Assembly: GCF_014649815.1 (NCBI RefSeq)
Contig: NZ_BMTT01000004.1
Span: forward strand, 248,001 to 312,000
DNA length: 64,000 nt
Source of the DNA: Streptomyces mutabilis
GTDB lineage: Bacteria > Actinomycetota > Actinomycetes > Streptomycetales > Streptomycetaceae
Reading direction: 5' to 3'
The position numbers and the translations under genes were made by a program. The notes under the pieces are model-generated. The model was given only the letters and a program-made list of their open reading frames with translations. It searched no databases and had not been told where the DNA came from. Within the stretch, counting starts at the first letter, position 1; each line of letters starts with the position of its first letter. This document shows, in pieces, positions 36,394-46,017 of the stretch.

Positions 36394-38775
36394 TCACGCC
36401 GTGCCGGTGAGGTGTTCCGGCCGTACCGGCGTGCGGTCGAGCGCCAGCCCGGTCGCGTCCCTGATGGCCGCGAGGACCGCCGGGGTGGACGACAGGGTGG
36501 GTGCCTCGCCGACGCCGCGCAGCCCGTACGGCGCGTGGTCGTCGGCGAGTTCGAGCACGTCGACCGGGATCGTCGGCGTGTCGAGGATCGTGGGGAGCAG
36601 GTAGTCCGTGAAGGAGGGGTTCTTCACCTTGGCGGTCTCCGGGTCGACGACGATCTCCTCCATGACGGCGATGCCCAGGCCCTGGACGGTGCCGCCCTGG
36701 ATCTGACCGAGGACGGAGAGCGGGTTGAGCGCCTTGCCGACGTCCTGGGCGCAGGCCAGCTCGACGACCTTGACCAGGCCGAGTTCGGTGTCGACCTCTA
36801 CGACGGCGCGGTGCGCGGCGAAGGAGTACTGCACGTGGCCGTTGCCCTGGCCGGTACGCCGGTCGAAGGGTTCCGTGGGGCGGTGCCGCCACTCCTCCTC
36901 GACCTCGATCGCCTCGTCCCCCAGTACGTCCGCGAGATCGGCCAGGACCTCGCCGCCGTCGGTGACGACCTTGCCGCCCTCCAGGAGGAGTTCGGCCGTC
37001 GCCCAGGCCGGGTGGTGGGTGCCGAACCTGCGGCGGCCGAGGTCCAGGATCTTCTCGCGGACCAGCTCGCAGGCGTTTTTCACGGCGCCGCCGGTGACGT
37101 ACGTCTGCCGGGAGGCGGAGGTCGACCCGGCCGACCCGACCCGTGTGTCGGCCGGCTGGATGGTCACCTGGCCGACGCCCAGCTCGGTGCGGACGATCTG
37201 CGCGTGAACGGTGACGCCGCCCTGGCCGACCTCCGCCATGGCGGTGTGCACGGTGGCCACCGGCTCGCCGCCGACGACCTCGACGCGGACCTTGGCGGTG
37301 GAGTAGTCGTCGAAGCCCTCGGAGAAGCCGACGTTCTTGATGCCGACCGCGTAGCCGACGCCGCGGACGACGCCCTCGCCGTGCGTGGTGTTGGACAGGC
37401 CGCCGGGCAGCTGCCGTACGTCGGTGCCCTCGCTGGACTCCCACTGGCGCTCGGGCGGCATGGGCCTCGCCTTGACGCGGCGCAGGAGTTCGGCGACGGG
37501 GGCTTGCGAGTCGACCGGCTGGCCGGTGGGCATGATCGTGCCCTGCTCCATGGCGTTGATCCCGCGGAACTCGACCGGGTCCATGCCCAGTTCCTTCGCC
37601 AGCTTGTCCATCTGCGCCTCGTAGGCGAAGCACGCCTGGACGGCGCCGAAGCCGCGCATGGCGCCGCAGGGCGGGTTGTTGGAGTAGAGGGCGAGCGCCT
37701 CGATGTCCACGTCGTCGATCACGTACGGGCCGGCCGACAGCGAGGCGGCGTTGCCGACGACCGCCGGGGAGGAGGAGGCGTAGGCGCCGCCGTCCAGGAC
37801 GATCCGGCACTTCATGTGGGTGAGCTTGCCGTCCCTGGTGGCGCCGTGCTCGTAGTGGAGCCTGGCCGGGTGGCGGTGGACGTGGCCGAAGAAGGACTCG
37901 AAGCGGTTGTAGACGATCTTGACGGGCTTGCCGGTGCGCAGGGCCAGCAGGCAGGCGTGGATCTGCATCGACAGGTCCTCGCGCCCGCCGAAGGCGCCGC
38001 CGACGCCGGACAGCGTCATCCGCACCTTCTCCTCGGGCAGTCCGAGCACGGGGGCGATCTGGCGCAGGTCGGCGTGGAGCCACTGGGTGGCGATGTAGAG
38101 GTCGACGCCGCCGTCCTCGGCGGGGACCGCGAGGCCGGACTCGGGGCCGAGGAAGGCCTGGTCCTGCATGCCGAAGAAGTAGTCGCCCGTCACGAGCACG
38201 TCCGCCCGCCGGGCGGCCCCGTCGGCGTCGCCGCGGACGATCGGCTGGCGGTGGACGATGTTGGGGTGCGGGACGTGGGCGGCGTGGTGGTCGGTGCGGT
38301 TCTCGTGGACGACGATCGCGTCGGGGGCGGTGGCGGAGGCCTCGTCGGTGACGACGGGCAGTTCCCGGTACTCCACCTTGATCTTGGCGGCGGCGCGGCG
38401 CGCGGTCTCCGGGTGGTCGGCGGCGACGACGGCGACCGGCTCGCCGTGGTGGCGGACCCTGCCGTGGGCGAGGACCGGGGTGTCCTGGATCTCCAGTCCG
38501 TGGCGCACGTCGGTCGGCAGGTCGTCGTACGTCATGACGGCGTACACGCCCGCCTGGGCCAGCGCCTCGGAGGTGTCGATGGAGACGATCTCCGCGTGCG
38601 CGACGGTGGAGCGCAGGATCTGTCCCCAGAGCATGTCCTCGTGCCACATGTCGGACGCGTACGCGAACTCGCCGGTGACCTTCAGGGTGCCGTCCGGGCG
38701 GAGCGTGGACTCGCCGATGCCGCCCTTGGTGCGGGTGCCTTGGGCGAGGCGGGTGGGAGCGCCGTCGGCAGCCAT
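36394..38775 (-). CDS. xdhB: xanthine dehydrogenase, molybdopterin-binding subunit
   Basis: Catalytic subunit that hydroxylates hypoxanthine and xanthine. The 793 residues match the large subunit of three-subunit enzymes: an N-terminal a/b hammerhead (GEFAYASDMWHEDMLWGQILRS), Mo-cofactor loops (QDQAFLGPES, GVGGAFGGRED, GAMRGFGAVQ), and GLRGVGEAPT near the C-terminus with the catalytic base Glu. The ATG lies 2 nt after the stop of the Fe-S subunit gene. It is last of the xdh operon. Confidence 0.93.
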   Translation of the reverse strand: MAADGAPTRLAQGTRTKGGIGESTLRPDGTLKVTGEFAYASDMWHEDMLWGQILRSTVAHAEIVSIDTSEALAQAGVYAVMTYDDLPTDVRHGLEIQDTPVLAHGRVRHHGEPVAVVAADHPETARRAAAKIKVEYRELPVVTDEASATAPDAIVVHENRTDHHAAHVPHPNIVHRQPIVRGDADGAARRADVLVTGDYFFGMQDQAFLGPESGLAVPAEDGGVDLYIATQWLHADLRQIAPVLGLPEEKVRMTLSGVGGAFGGREDLSMQIHACLLALRTGKPVKIVYNRFESFFGHVHRHPARLHYEHGATRDGKLTHMKCRIVLDGGAYASSSPAVVGNAASLSAGPYVIDDVDIEALALYSNNPPCGAMRGFGAVQACFAYEAQMDKLAKELGMDPVEFRGINAMEQGTIMPTGQPVDSQAPVAELLRRVKARPMPPERQWESSEGTDVRQLPGGLSNTTHGEGVVRGVGYAVGIKNVGFSEGFDDYSTAKVRVEVVGGEPVATVHTAMAEVGQGGVTVHAQIVRTELGVGQVTIQPADTRVGSAGSTSASRQTYVTGGAVKNACELVREKILDLGRRRFGTHHPAWATAELLLEGGKVVTDGGEVLADLADVLGDEAIEVEEEWRHRPTEPFDRRTGQGNGHVQYSFAAHRAVVEVDTELGLVKVVELACAQDVGKALNPLSVLGQIQGGTVQGLGIAVMEEIVVDPETAKVKNPSFTDYLLPTILDTPTIPVDVLELADDHAPYGLRGVGEAPTLSSTPAVLAAIRDATGLALDRTPVRPEHLTGTA

Positions 38776-38777
38776 GC

Positions 38778-39370
<593 letters not shown>

Positions 39371-39371
<1 letters not shown>

Positions 39372-40261
39372 CACGCCGCTCCCTCCGTGGTGTGGCGGGC
39401 GCCGCGGTACGACTCCCAGGTCCAGGTGAGCGTCCGGCGGGCCAGGACGCCGACCGCGTGGCGGCGGTAGCCCGCGGTGCCCCGGACGTCGTCGATCGGG
39501 TCGCAGGCGGCGGAGCACAGCACGGCGAACTGCTTGGCGACGGCCGGGGTGATGATCTTGCCGTTGTCCCAGAAGCCGCCCTCGTCGAGCGCCGCGTTCA
39601 GGAACTCCTCGGCGGCCGTGGCCCGGATCGGGGTGGGCGCCGCCGAGCCGATGCCGGTACGGACCGTGCGGGACCCGGGGTGCAGGGCGAGGCCGAAGGC
39701 GCACACGGCGATGACCATGGCGTTGCGGGTGCCGACCTTGGAGAACTGCTGGGGGCCGTCCGCCTTCTTGACGCGCACGGCGCGGATCAGCTCGTCGGGC
39801 TCCAGGGCGTTGCGCTTCACGCCCGTGTAGAACGCGTCGATCGGGATCAGCCGCTTGCCGCGCACCGACTCGACCTCCACCTCCGCCCCGGCGGCGAGCA
39901 GCACCGGATGGGCGTCGCCGGCCGGGGAGGCGGTGCCGAGGTTCCCGCCCACGCCGCCGCGGTTACGGATCTGCGGGGAGGCGACCGTGTGCGAGGCGAG
40001 GGCGAGACCCGGCAGCTCGGCGCGCAGGTTCTCCATGATCCTGGTGTAGGGCACGGAGGCGCCGAGCCGTACGGAGTCCTCCCCGACCTCCCACTCGAGG
40101 AGGTCGCCGACGCGGTTCAGGTCCATCAGGTACTCGGGTCGGCGGCGGTCGGAGTTGATCTCCACCATCACGTCGGTGCCACCCGCGATCGGCACAGCGG
40201 TGGGGTGCTCGGCCTTCGCGGCGAGCGCCTCCTCCCAGCCGGCGGGGCGGAGAAAGTCCAT
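39371..40261 (-). CDS. xanthine dehydrogenase, FAD-binding subunit
   Basis: A 296-residue FAD subunit of the CoxM/XdhB type, first gene of the xdh operon. The FAD motifs are PIAGGTDVMVEIN (near residue 24), GASVPYTRIM, and IRNRGGVGGNLGTASPAGDAHPVLLA. The start has GAGAGGAG upstream. The 296-bp gap to divergent pucR holds an 11-bp inverted repeat that may control both. Confidence 0.92.
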
Positions 40262-40310
40262 GACCGGCTCTCCTCTCGTCGTCCGGTGGGTCGTACGGAT
40301 CGAGCCAACA

Positions 40311-40358
40311 CGCACTCCACGGGTCCGGCTCGTTCGAGTGCTGTGCACGTGGAGTGCG
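40311..40358. promoter_or_regulatory. 11-bp inverted repeat between xdh and pucR
   Basis: CGCACTCCACG (40311-40321) and CGTGGAGTGCG (40348-40358) are exact reverse complements with centres 37 bp apart. It lies 50-97 bp before the xdh start and 200-247 bp before the pucR start. It is a candidate two-site operator for PucR or an XdhR-like repressor. Confidence 0.5.
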
Positions 40359-40450
40359 CTCAGTACACCGCCCGCTGCTCCACCGGAGTCAGTCGCAGAA
40401 ACCATGAAGGAGTTGGCTGGCCAGGGCGGTCATCTTGTAGATTCGTATGA

Positions 40451-40480
40451 AAGGAGGCTCTCGGAAACCTCCTTGTTTTC
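40451..40480 (+). promoter_or_regulatory. hairpin in the pucR leader that pairs a perfect Shine-Dalgarno sequence
   Basis: AAGGAGG (40451-40457) pairs with CCTCCTT (40468-40474) across a 10-nt loop, followed by GTTTTC. The sequence lies 100 nt before the chosen pucR start and has the form of a small intrinsic terminator or attenuator. Confidence 0.45.
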
Positions 40481-40557
40481 CACTGGTCCCTCCGGAAATC
40501 GGGCGACACGGCCGCGTGACCTGGAACACTTCGAGACAAAGAACGGCGGCGACGAGA

Positions 40558-42243
40558 ATGCGGCTGCGCGCACTGCTGGACACCGACGCGCTGGGCCTCA
40601 AGCTGCTCGGCGGCGAGGGCGAGCTGGACCGCTCCGTGCGGGGTGTGATGACCACCGACCTGCGGGACCCCAGCCGCTACCTCTCGGGCGGCGAACTGGT
40701 CCTGTCCGGTCTGGCCTGGCGCCGGGACGCCGCGGACTCAGACCCGTTCGTGCGCATCCTCGTGCAGGCCGGTGTGGCCGCGCTCGCCGCCGGTGAGGCG
40801 GAGCTGGGGGACGTGCCCGAGGATCTGGTGGTGGCGTGCGCGCGGCACCGGCTGCCGCTGTTCGCGGTGCACGAGTCGGTGGCCTTCGCGACCATCACCG
40901 AGCACGTGGTCCGGCAGGTCTCGGGCGAGCGGGCCGGGGACCTTGCGGCCGTGGTGGACCGGCACCGCCGGATGATGACCTCGGGCCCGGCGGGCGGCGG
41001 CCCCGACGTGGTCCTCGACCTGCTCGGCTCCGACCTGGACCTGCGGGCCTGGGTGCTGTCGCCGACCGGGCGGCCGGTCGCCGGACCGAAGGACGCCGGT
41101 CCCGCCCTTCCCACCGAGGTGTGCGCGAAGCTGGCGGCGGAACATCTCGCCGCCACCCGCACGGGCCGGCGCGCGCCGCACCGGGTGCCGCTGGGCGGGA
41201 CGACGTACAGCCTCTTCCCGGTGCGCGGCACCGGACGTGCGCCGCGGAGCGCGGCCGGTACCGGCCGCGACGTGCGGGAGACGGTGCTGTCGGAGTGGCT
41301 GCTGGTGGTGGAGGCGGACGCCGGGGACTGGGCCGAGGAGCGGCTCGACCTGCTGTACGGCGTCACGCAGTTGATCGCCGTCGAGCGGGACCGGCGGGAC
41401 GCTGCGCGCACGGTGCGGCGGCGGCTCGCGCAGGAGGTTGTGGAACTGGTGCAGACGGGCGCGGCGCCGGCCGAGATCGCGGCCCGGCTGCGGGTGGCGG
41501 CGCCGGTGCTGCTGCCGGGCCTCGGCGCCGCTCCGCACTGGCAGGTGGTCGTGGCCCGCGTCGAGTGGGAGGACGACGAGGCGGAGACCGGGCCGGTCGC
41601 CCAGACGCTGCTGGAGGAGATCCTCGTCGACCCGCTCGCCACCGGCCCCGAGCACTCCGACCGCATCGCGGTGGCGCACACCGGCGAGGAGGCCGTGGCC
41701 CTGGTGCCGCTGCCGGCGGTCTCCACCGAGCACGACGGCTCGGAGACCGGCATCCTCGCGGACGCGCTGCTGGAGTCCGTACGGGAACCGCTGTCGGCCG
41801 GGCTGGACGGCGACGGGCGGGTCACGCTCGGCGTCAGCGCGGCCGTGCACTCGGCGGAGGGGCTGCGCGGCGCCCTGGAGGAGGCCCGGCACGCCCGGCG
41901 GGTCGCGGCGGCGCGCCCCGGCCGGGTCTGCGCCGCGGGTCATCAGGAGCTGGCCTCGCACGTCCTGCTTCTCCCCTTCGTCCCCGACGACGTGCGCCGG
42001 GCCTTCACCGCCCGGCTGCTGGACCCGCTGCGGGACTACGACCGCCGCCACCGGGCCGAGCTGATCCCGACCCTGGAGGCCTTCCTCGACAGCGACGGCT
42101 CCTGGACACGCTGCGCCACCCGGCTCCACCTGCACGTCAACACGCTGCGCTACCGCGTCGGACGGATCGAGCAGTTGACGGGGCGTGACCTGTCGCGCCT
42201 GGAGGACAAGCTGGATTTCTTCCTGGCACTGCGGATGAGCTGA
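40558..42243 (+). CDS. pucR: PucR-family transcriptional regulator
   Basis: A 561-residue regulator of purine catabolism. The N-terminal PucR/PurC domain is visible (TDALGLKLLGGEGELDRSVRGVMTTDLRDPSRYLSGGELVLSG), followed by a GGDEF-like central region and the C-terminal HTH_30 (FLDSDGSWTRCATRLHLHVNTLRYRVGRIEQLTGRDL). The frame opens at 40447, but homology and a GACGAG site support the ATG at 40558. It is divergent from the xdh operon and is its likely regulator. Confidence 0.92.
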   Translation: MRLRALLDTDALGLKLLGGEGELDRSVRGVMTTDLRDPSRYLSGGELVLSGLAWRRDAADSDPFVRILVQAGVAALAAGEAELGDVPEDLVVACARHRLPLFAVHESVAFATITEHVVRQVSGERAGDLAAVVDRHRRMMTSGPAGGGPDVVLDLLGSDLDLRAWVLSPTGRPVAGPKDAGPALPTEVCAKLAAEHLAATRTGRRAPHRVPLGGTTYSLFPVRGTGRAPRSAAGTGRDVRETVLSEWLLVVEADAGDWAEERLDLLYGVTQLIAVERDRRDAARTVRRRLAQEVVELVQTGAAPAEIAARLRVAAPVLLPGLGAAPHWQVVVARVEWEDDEAETGPVAQTLLEEILVDPLATGPEHSDRIAVAHTGEEAVALVPLPAVSTEHDGSETGILADALLESVREPLSAGLDGDGRVTLGVSAAVHSAEGLRGALEEARHARRVAAARPGRVCAAGHQELASHVLLLPFVPDDVRRAFTARLLDPLRDYDRRHRAELIPTLEAFLDSDGSWTRCATRLHLHVNTLRYRVGRIEQLTGRDLSRLEDKLDFFLALRMS

Positions 42244-42307
42244 GGCGCGGATCGCGCGGACGCCCTGCCCGGCGCCGAACCTCGGCGACGGGAAGTCCCA
42301 CGACTTT

Positions 42308-42321
42308 GTGAAAAGTTTCAC
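42308..42321 (+). promoter_or_regulatory. 14-bp perfect palindrome before the TPR gene
   Basis: GTGAAAAGTTTCAC has 6-bp arms around AG. It lies 84-97 nt before the start of the TPR-like gene, 65 nt after the pucR stop. It has the form of a repressor operator. Confidence 0.45.
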
Positions 42322-42404
42322 CCATCCCCTTGGCCCGGCCGCCGTATCCGTGCTGAGATGCCGCCACCACTCGAGAGCTCGATGGCGTGCTAGGGGAGGG
42401 CGAC

Positions 42405-43193
42405 GTGGCGCATTCCGCCATGGCTGGTTCTGGTTGGGGAACGACCGAGGGTGACGATCCGCTCCAGACCGCCGTGTGGCGGTTGCGTTCGCGCGCCTGC
42501 TGGGCGGATGCGGCGGCCCTGCTGGAGCCGGTCACCGCGGCGGCCGCGCTGCAGCGGACCGCGCTGCTGGTGGAGCGGTGCCTGTACACCGAGCAGGGCT
42601 GGGCGGACGCCGAGGACGCGCTGCGCACCGCCGAGGCGCTGGCCCACAGCGACGAGGAGCGCGGCGCCGCCGCCTGCGAACGCGGTCAGCTCGCGTACGC
42701 CGCCACCGTGCACGGGGTGCGGGACCGCGCCGACGAGGCGCGGGCCGCACTGGGCCGTGCGGCGGCACTCGTCCCGCCGGGGGCCGCGGGCCGGGCGCTG
42801 CTGGACTTCCGGCGCGGGCTGCTCGCGGAGAACCTGACCCGGTCGCCGCAGGCCGCCCGCGCGGCGTACCGACGGGCCCACGCCGGCGCCACCGCGCACG
42901 CGGATCCGCTCCTGCAGTCCTTCACCTGGCGGCATCTGGCCGGACTGGCCCTGCGGGAAGGGGAGTTGGCCGAGGCGCGGCACGGCTTCGGCGAGTCGCT
43001 GCGGATCCGCGAGGAGCTGGGCTACCTCGTCGGCACGGCGCCGGCACTGGTGTCGCTCGCCGACGCGGAGTCCGAACCGGAGGCGTCGCGCCTGCGGGAG
43101 GAGGCCCGACGGCTGTTCAAGCTGCTCGGTGGTGTGCCGACGTGGCTGGCCCGGCATCTGGCGCCGCCCGAGGCGGGCGCGGCGACGGCCTGA
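42405..43193 (+). CDS. TPR-like protein of unknown function
   Basis: A 262-residue helical protein with tetratricopeptide-like repeats throughout (for example WADAEDALRTAEALAHSDEERGAA, AAYRRAHAGATAHADPLLQSF and AEARHGFGESLRIREELG). It has no membrane segment or catalytic motif. GTG is chosen as start because GGGGAGGG lies just before it; a further in-frame start lies at 42387. Such proteins often act as scaffolds or as sensor parts of regulators. It stands alone downstream of pucR. Confidence 0.75.
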   Translation: MAHSAMAGSGWGTTEGDDPLQTAVWRLRSRACWADAAALLEPVTAAAALQRTALLVERCLYTEQGWADAEDALRTAEALAHSDEERGAAACERGQLAYAATVHGVRDRADEARAALGRAAALVPPGAAGRALLDFRRGLLAENLTRSPQAARAAYRRAHAGATAHADPLLQSFTWRHLAGLALREGELAEARHGFGESLRIREELGYLVGTAPALVSLADAESEPEASRLREEARRLFKLLGGVPTWLARHLAPPEAGAATA

Positions 43194-43348
43194 CTGCCGT
43201 GACGGCTGACCGGCGTGCGGGCCGGTCGCCGTGGCACCCGATGCCGTCACGCTGACCGTCGTTGCACCCGGCCGCCGTGACGGCCGATCCCGTGCGCAGG
43301 GCGGCGCGGTGCCGGCGGCGGGCGGCGCGGCGAGCTGCCCGACGGCCG

Positions 43349-43987
43349 TCACGGGGCCCTGCTCCAGCGCGGGGCGGTGTCGGCCCAGGCGGCGTCCCAT
43401 CCGGCCAGGTTGCGGCGGTGCAGGACCAGCCCGGTGACGCCGTGGACCGCGAGGCCGGTCAGGACGACGCCCAGGTAGGCGAGGATGGCCCAGCCCATCG
43501 TCCGGCTGCGGATCTGGTCGGCGGTGAGCGGCGGCCCGGTGATCTCTCCGGTCGCGTCGACCCAGACGAGGACGGTGCTGTCCGCGGGGAGCCCCGGCTC
43601 GACGTCCGTCTTTCCGGTCCTGGCCGTCCCGTCGGGGCCGGTGAAGCGGACCTCGACCGGATACCGGGTCTTCCTCCCCTCGTCCGAGCCGGGCTCAGGG
43701 TGGCGCGGGGCGTCATGGACGAGGACCGCGGGACGGTGGTCCCGGGTCCGGGCCTCGTGCGCGGCGGTGCTCCGGTAGTGACGGTGGACGGTGTCGCCGA
43801 CGGCGTACATCGCCGCCGGCGCCGCCGACAGCACCGCGAGCACCAGCCCGAGGGCGATCCACGCCTGCACGCGGTCGGTACGGCGCCGCAGGGGGTTGCG
43901 TCGCCACCGCCACAGCAGGAGGTGCGGGTCCCCTCCGCGGGCGGGATCGGGGGGCGGTGGCTGGGCTCGAGGTGTCTCACCGGCCAC
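43349..43987 (-). CDS. Rv1733c-like two-helix membrane protein
   Basis: A 212-residue protein of a type common in Streptomyces. After a Pro-rich cytoplasmic start, a transmembrane helix (IALGLVLAVLSAAPAAMYAVG, about 46-66) leads into an extracytoplasmic region with a beta-rich Rv1733c-like core (PVEVRFTGPDGTARTGKT, STVLVWVDATGEITGPP), then a second helix (WAILAYLGVVLTGLAVHGVTG). The GTG start follows AAGGAG. The function is unknown; mycobacterial Rv1733c belongs to the dormancy regulon. Confidence 0.75.
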   Translation of the reverse strand: MAGETPRAQPPPPDPARGGDPHLLLWRWRRNPLRRRTDRVQAWIALGLVLAVLSAAPAAMYAVGDTVHRHYRSTAAHEARTRDHRPAVLVHDAPRHPEPGSDEGRKTRYPVEVRFTGPDGTARTGKTDVEPGLPADSTVLVWVDATGEITGPPLTADQIRSRTMGWAILAYLGVVLTGLAVHGVTGLVLHRRNLAGWDAAWADTAPRWSRAP

Positions 43988-44453
43988 GGTGGTGCTCCTT
44001 CCTGGCTCGAAGGCAGCCGGATCGGGGCCGTCGGTGCGGGGTGGCGATGACGGCGGCGGGTGGGGGGGCGGTTCGGGGGCGTGGTCCGGGCGCGGGAAGT
44101 GTCGGGGCGGGCGTACGGAGCGAGGCGGCGTACGGCTCGGGCGGTGGACGACCCGGCGAGCGCCGGTCCCGGGAGTGTGGCCGGCGCCCGCCGGGTGGCT
44201 GGGCGGGTTCGCGGTCGTGGGTCCGACGGTGGAGAGCCGGGCACGCACCGGCACTCGTCCGGGCCCGCGGTACGTCGCCGCCGAGTACGTCGCCGTCGAG
44301 GTGGCGGCGGAGCCCGGTCGCCGCACCGCTCCCGCGTGCCGATCCCCCGCAGGCCCGCAGGCCCGCAGGCCCGCGAGGAGCGTCGGACTAGGGCACGCGG
44401 CGTCGGGCAGGTCCCCGGCCGACGGCACCGGCGTCCCGGCGTCCGCCGGGCCG
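43988..44453. other. 466-bp gap without a convincing gene
   Basis: Open frames exist on both strands but show no homology or codon pattern of a real gene. The gap contains a perfect 8-bp tandem repeat (GCAGGCCC, three copies, 44349-44372) and a repeated GTACGTCGCCG at 44271 and 44286. It lies upstream of the membrane protein gene at 43349-43987 and just after the stop of the MreB-like gene. Confidence 0.5.
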
Positions 44454-45278
44454 TCAGTGCGGGAGTTCGTCCGGTGGGTCCGTGCCCGCGGTGGACGGGT
44501 GGGAGTGCGCCGCCCCGAGGAGCTCGGCGGCGCCGCGCACGGCGGCGGTGTGCGGAGCCGGCACGGCGCGCAGGGGGACGTGCAGTATGCGGGCGAGGTC
44601 GCAGGTGATCTCGGGGCGCAGGGCGCCCCCGCCGGCCAGCAGCGCTCCCCTGCCCAGGGCGTCGACGGTGAGGGACGTACGGTTTTGGCGCAGCATCGAG
44701 GTCGTCATGTCGGCCACCGCCTCCCCGATCCCCCCGGCCGGCGTGGCCTCGCCGAGGTCACCGGTGCCCAGCGCGGTGCGGCGCGCGTCGAAGACGGCGC
44801 CGTCCACCAGGAGTACCACCTCGGTGAGGTGCGCGCCGATGTCGATCACGAGCAGCGGCCGGGCCAGGTCCGCGCCCGCCGCAAGGGCCACGGCCCGCGC
44901 GCTGGGCACGGTCGGCACACTGCGCGGGCGCAGCACCTCCACGGCCGTACGGGCCTCGTTGCGGAAGGCGTACCCGTCCAGCACCGGGGCGGTGACCACC
45001 ACCAGGGGACGGGTGAAGCGGGGCAGCCGGTGGCCCAGCAGCCGGTCGAGCATCCGGGCCGTGCCCGGAGTGTCGACGATGGAGCCGCGCTGGATGGGAT
45101 ACACCGCGCCGGCGCCCGGAAAGGTCACGGTCGGCACGTCGAGGATCATCCCCCGCCCGGCGACCCAGGCACGGGTACGGGCACTGCCCATGTCGAGGGC
45201 GACTCCGGTGCAGTGCCGGCACATCGGCCAGGGCCGGTGCGGGGCACGAGCGGTACGGGACCGGCGGACCACGGTCAT
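44454..45278 (-). CDS. short MreB-like actin-fold protein
   Basis: A 274-residue protein of the MreB/Hsp70 actin fold. Seen are the phosphate-1-like segment GVALDMGSARTRAWVAG, the phosphate-2-like VIDIGAHLTEVVLLVDG, and the C-terminal adenosine loop ALLAGGGALRPEI. It is about 60-70 residues shorter than MreB or Mbl. S. coelicolor is reported to have a third MreB-like protein lacking two subdomains, and this looks like that type. The ATG overlaps the upstream DksA-like gene by 4 bp and has GGGAGG upstream. Confidence 0.8.
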   Translation of the reverse strand: MTVVRRSRTARAPHRPWPMCRHCTGVALDMGSARTRAWVAGRGMILDVPTVTFPGAGAVYPIQRGSIVDTPGTARMLDRLLGHRLPRFTRPLVVVTAPVLDGYAFRNEARTAVEVLRPRSVPTVPSARAVALAAGADLARPLLVIDIGAHLTEVVLLVDGAVFDARRTALGTGDLGEATPAGGIGEAVADMTTSMLRQNRTSLTVDALGRGALLAGGGALRPEITCDLARILHVPLRAVPAPHTAAVRGAAELLGAAHSHPSTAGTDPPDELPH

Positions 45279-45643
45279 CGTCCCGCCTCCCGCACCTGCT
45301 GGCAGCGAGCGCAGTAGCGGGCCTGCGGCACGATCATCAGGCGCTCGCGGTCGACGGGACGCCGGCACAGGTGGCAGCGGCCGTAGCGGCCGTCCGCCAG
45401 GCGGGCGAGGGCCGCCTCGACGTCGGCGAGGACCATGCGCGCGGAGACCGCGAGTTCGACCCGGACCTCGGTCTGCGCGGCGCCCGGCCGACTCGGCTCG
45501 CCGGCGCGGGACGGGACGGCCGCGATCTGCCGCAACTGCTCCTCGCGGAACCTCCGCTGCTCATGGAGGCTCTCCTCGAGCGCGGCGAGGTCCGCGGGCG
45601 ACAGGCGTGTGTCGCGGTCACCGATGATCTGCTTGTTCACCAC
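45275..45643 (-). CDS. TraR/DksA-type zinc-finger protein
   Basis: A 122-residue protein with an N-terminal coiled coil (LAALEESLHEQRRFREEQLRQ) and a C-terminal four-cysteine zinc finger (CHLCRRPV...YCARC). Members bind the RNA polymerase secondary channel or act as adaptors. It is followed by the MreB-like gene with a 4-bp overlap and preceded by a second such protein at 47 bp. The acidic finger-tip residues of E. coli DksA are not obvious. Confidence 0.85.
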   Translation of the reverse strand: MVNKQIIGDRDTRLSPADLAALEESLHEQRRFREEQLRQIAAVPSRAGEPSRPGAAQTEVRVELAVSARMVLADVEAALARLADGRYGRCHLCRRPVDRERLMIVPQARYCARCQQVREAGR

Positions 45644-45690
45644 GTCATTCCTTGGGCAGGGCGGGACAGGAAGACTGGGACGGACGACGG

Positions 45691-46017
45691 TCAGGCGGCG
45701 GCGCGACGCTGGCAGGCGACGCAGTACCGCGTGTACGGGAGGATCTCCAGCCGCTCCCCCGGCACGGGCTTGCCGCAGCCCATGCAGGCGCCGTAGATGC
45801 CGGCGTCGATACGGGCGAAGGCCTCGTCGATCTCCTTGAGCACCCGCTCGATGGCGGCCTGCTGCGCGGACACCAGCTGGTCGTCCGCCTGGCCGCCCTC
45901 GCTGAGGGCCTGGAGCTGGGTCATACGGGTGTTGCGGGCGTGTTCGAGGCGCTGGCGTGCCTCGTGAGCGGTCAGCCGCTCGGGGCGGGGTTCGATGCGG
46001 GAGGCGTCGAGCGACAC
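45691..46017 (-). CDS. TraR/DksA-type zinc-finger protein (second copy)
   Basis: A 108-residue paralogue of the zinc-finger gene downstream of it. Helical N-terminus (RLTAHEARQRLEHARNTRMTQL), then GIYGACMGCGKPVPGERLEILPYTRYCVACQ with the zinc cysteines CMGC and CVAC. The GTG start follows AAAAGGAC. It is first of the three-gene unit with the other zinc-finger protein and the MreB-like protein. Confidence 0.85.
   Translation of the reverse strand: MSLDASRIEPRPERLTAHEARQRLEHARNTRMTQLQALSEGGQADDQLVSAQQAAIERVLKEIDEAFARIDAGIYGACMGCGKPVPGERLEILPYTRYCVACQRRAAA

Noticed and set aside
44060-44453. A gene in the 43988-44453 gap
   Set aside because: The open frames give Arg/Gly/Pro-rich sequence typical of high-GC antisense, with no ribosome site or homology.
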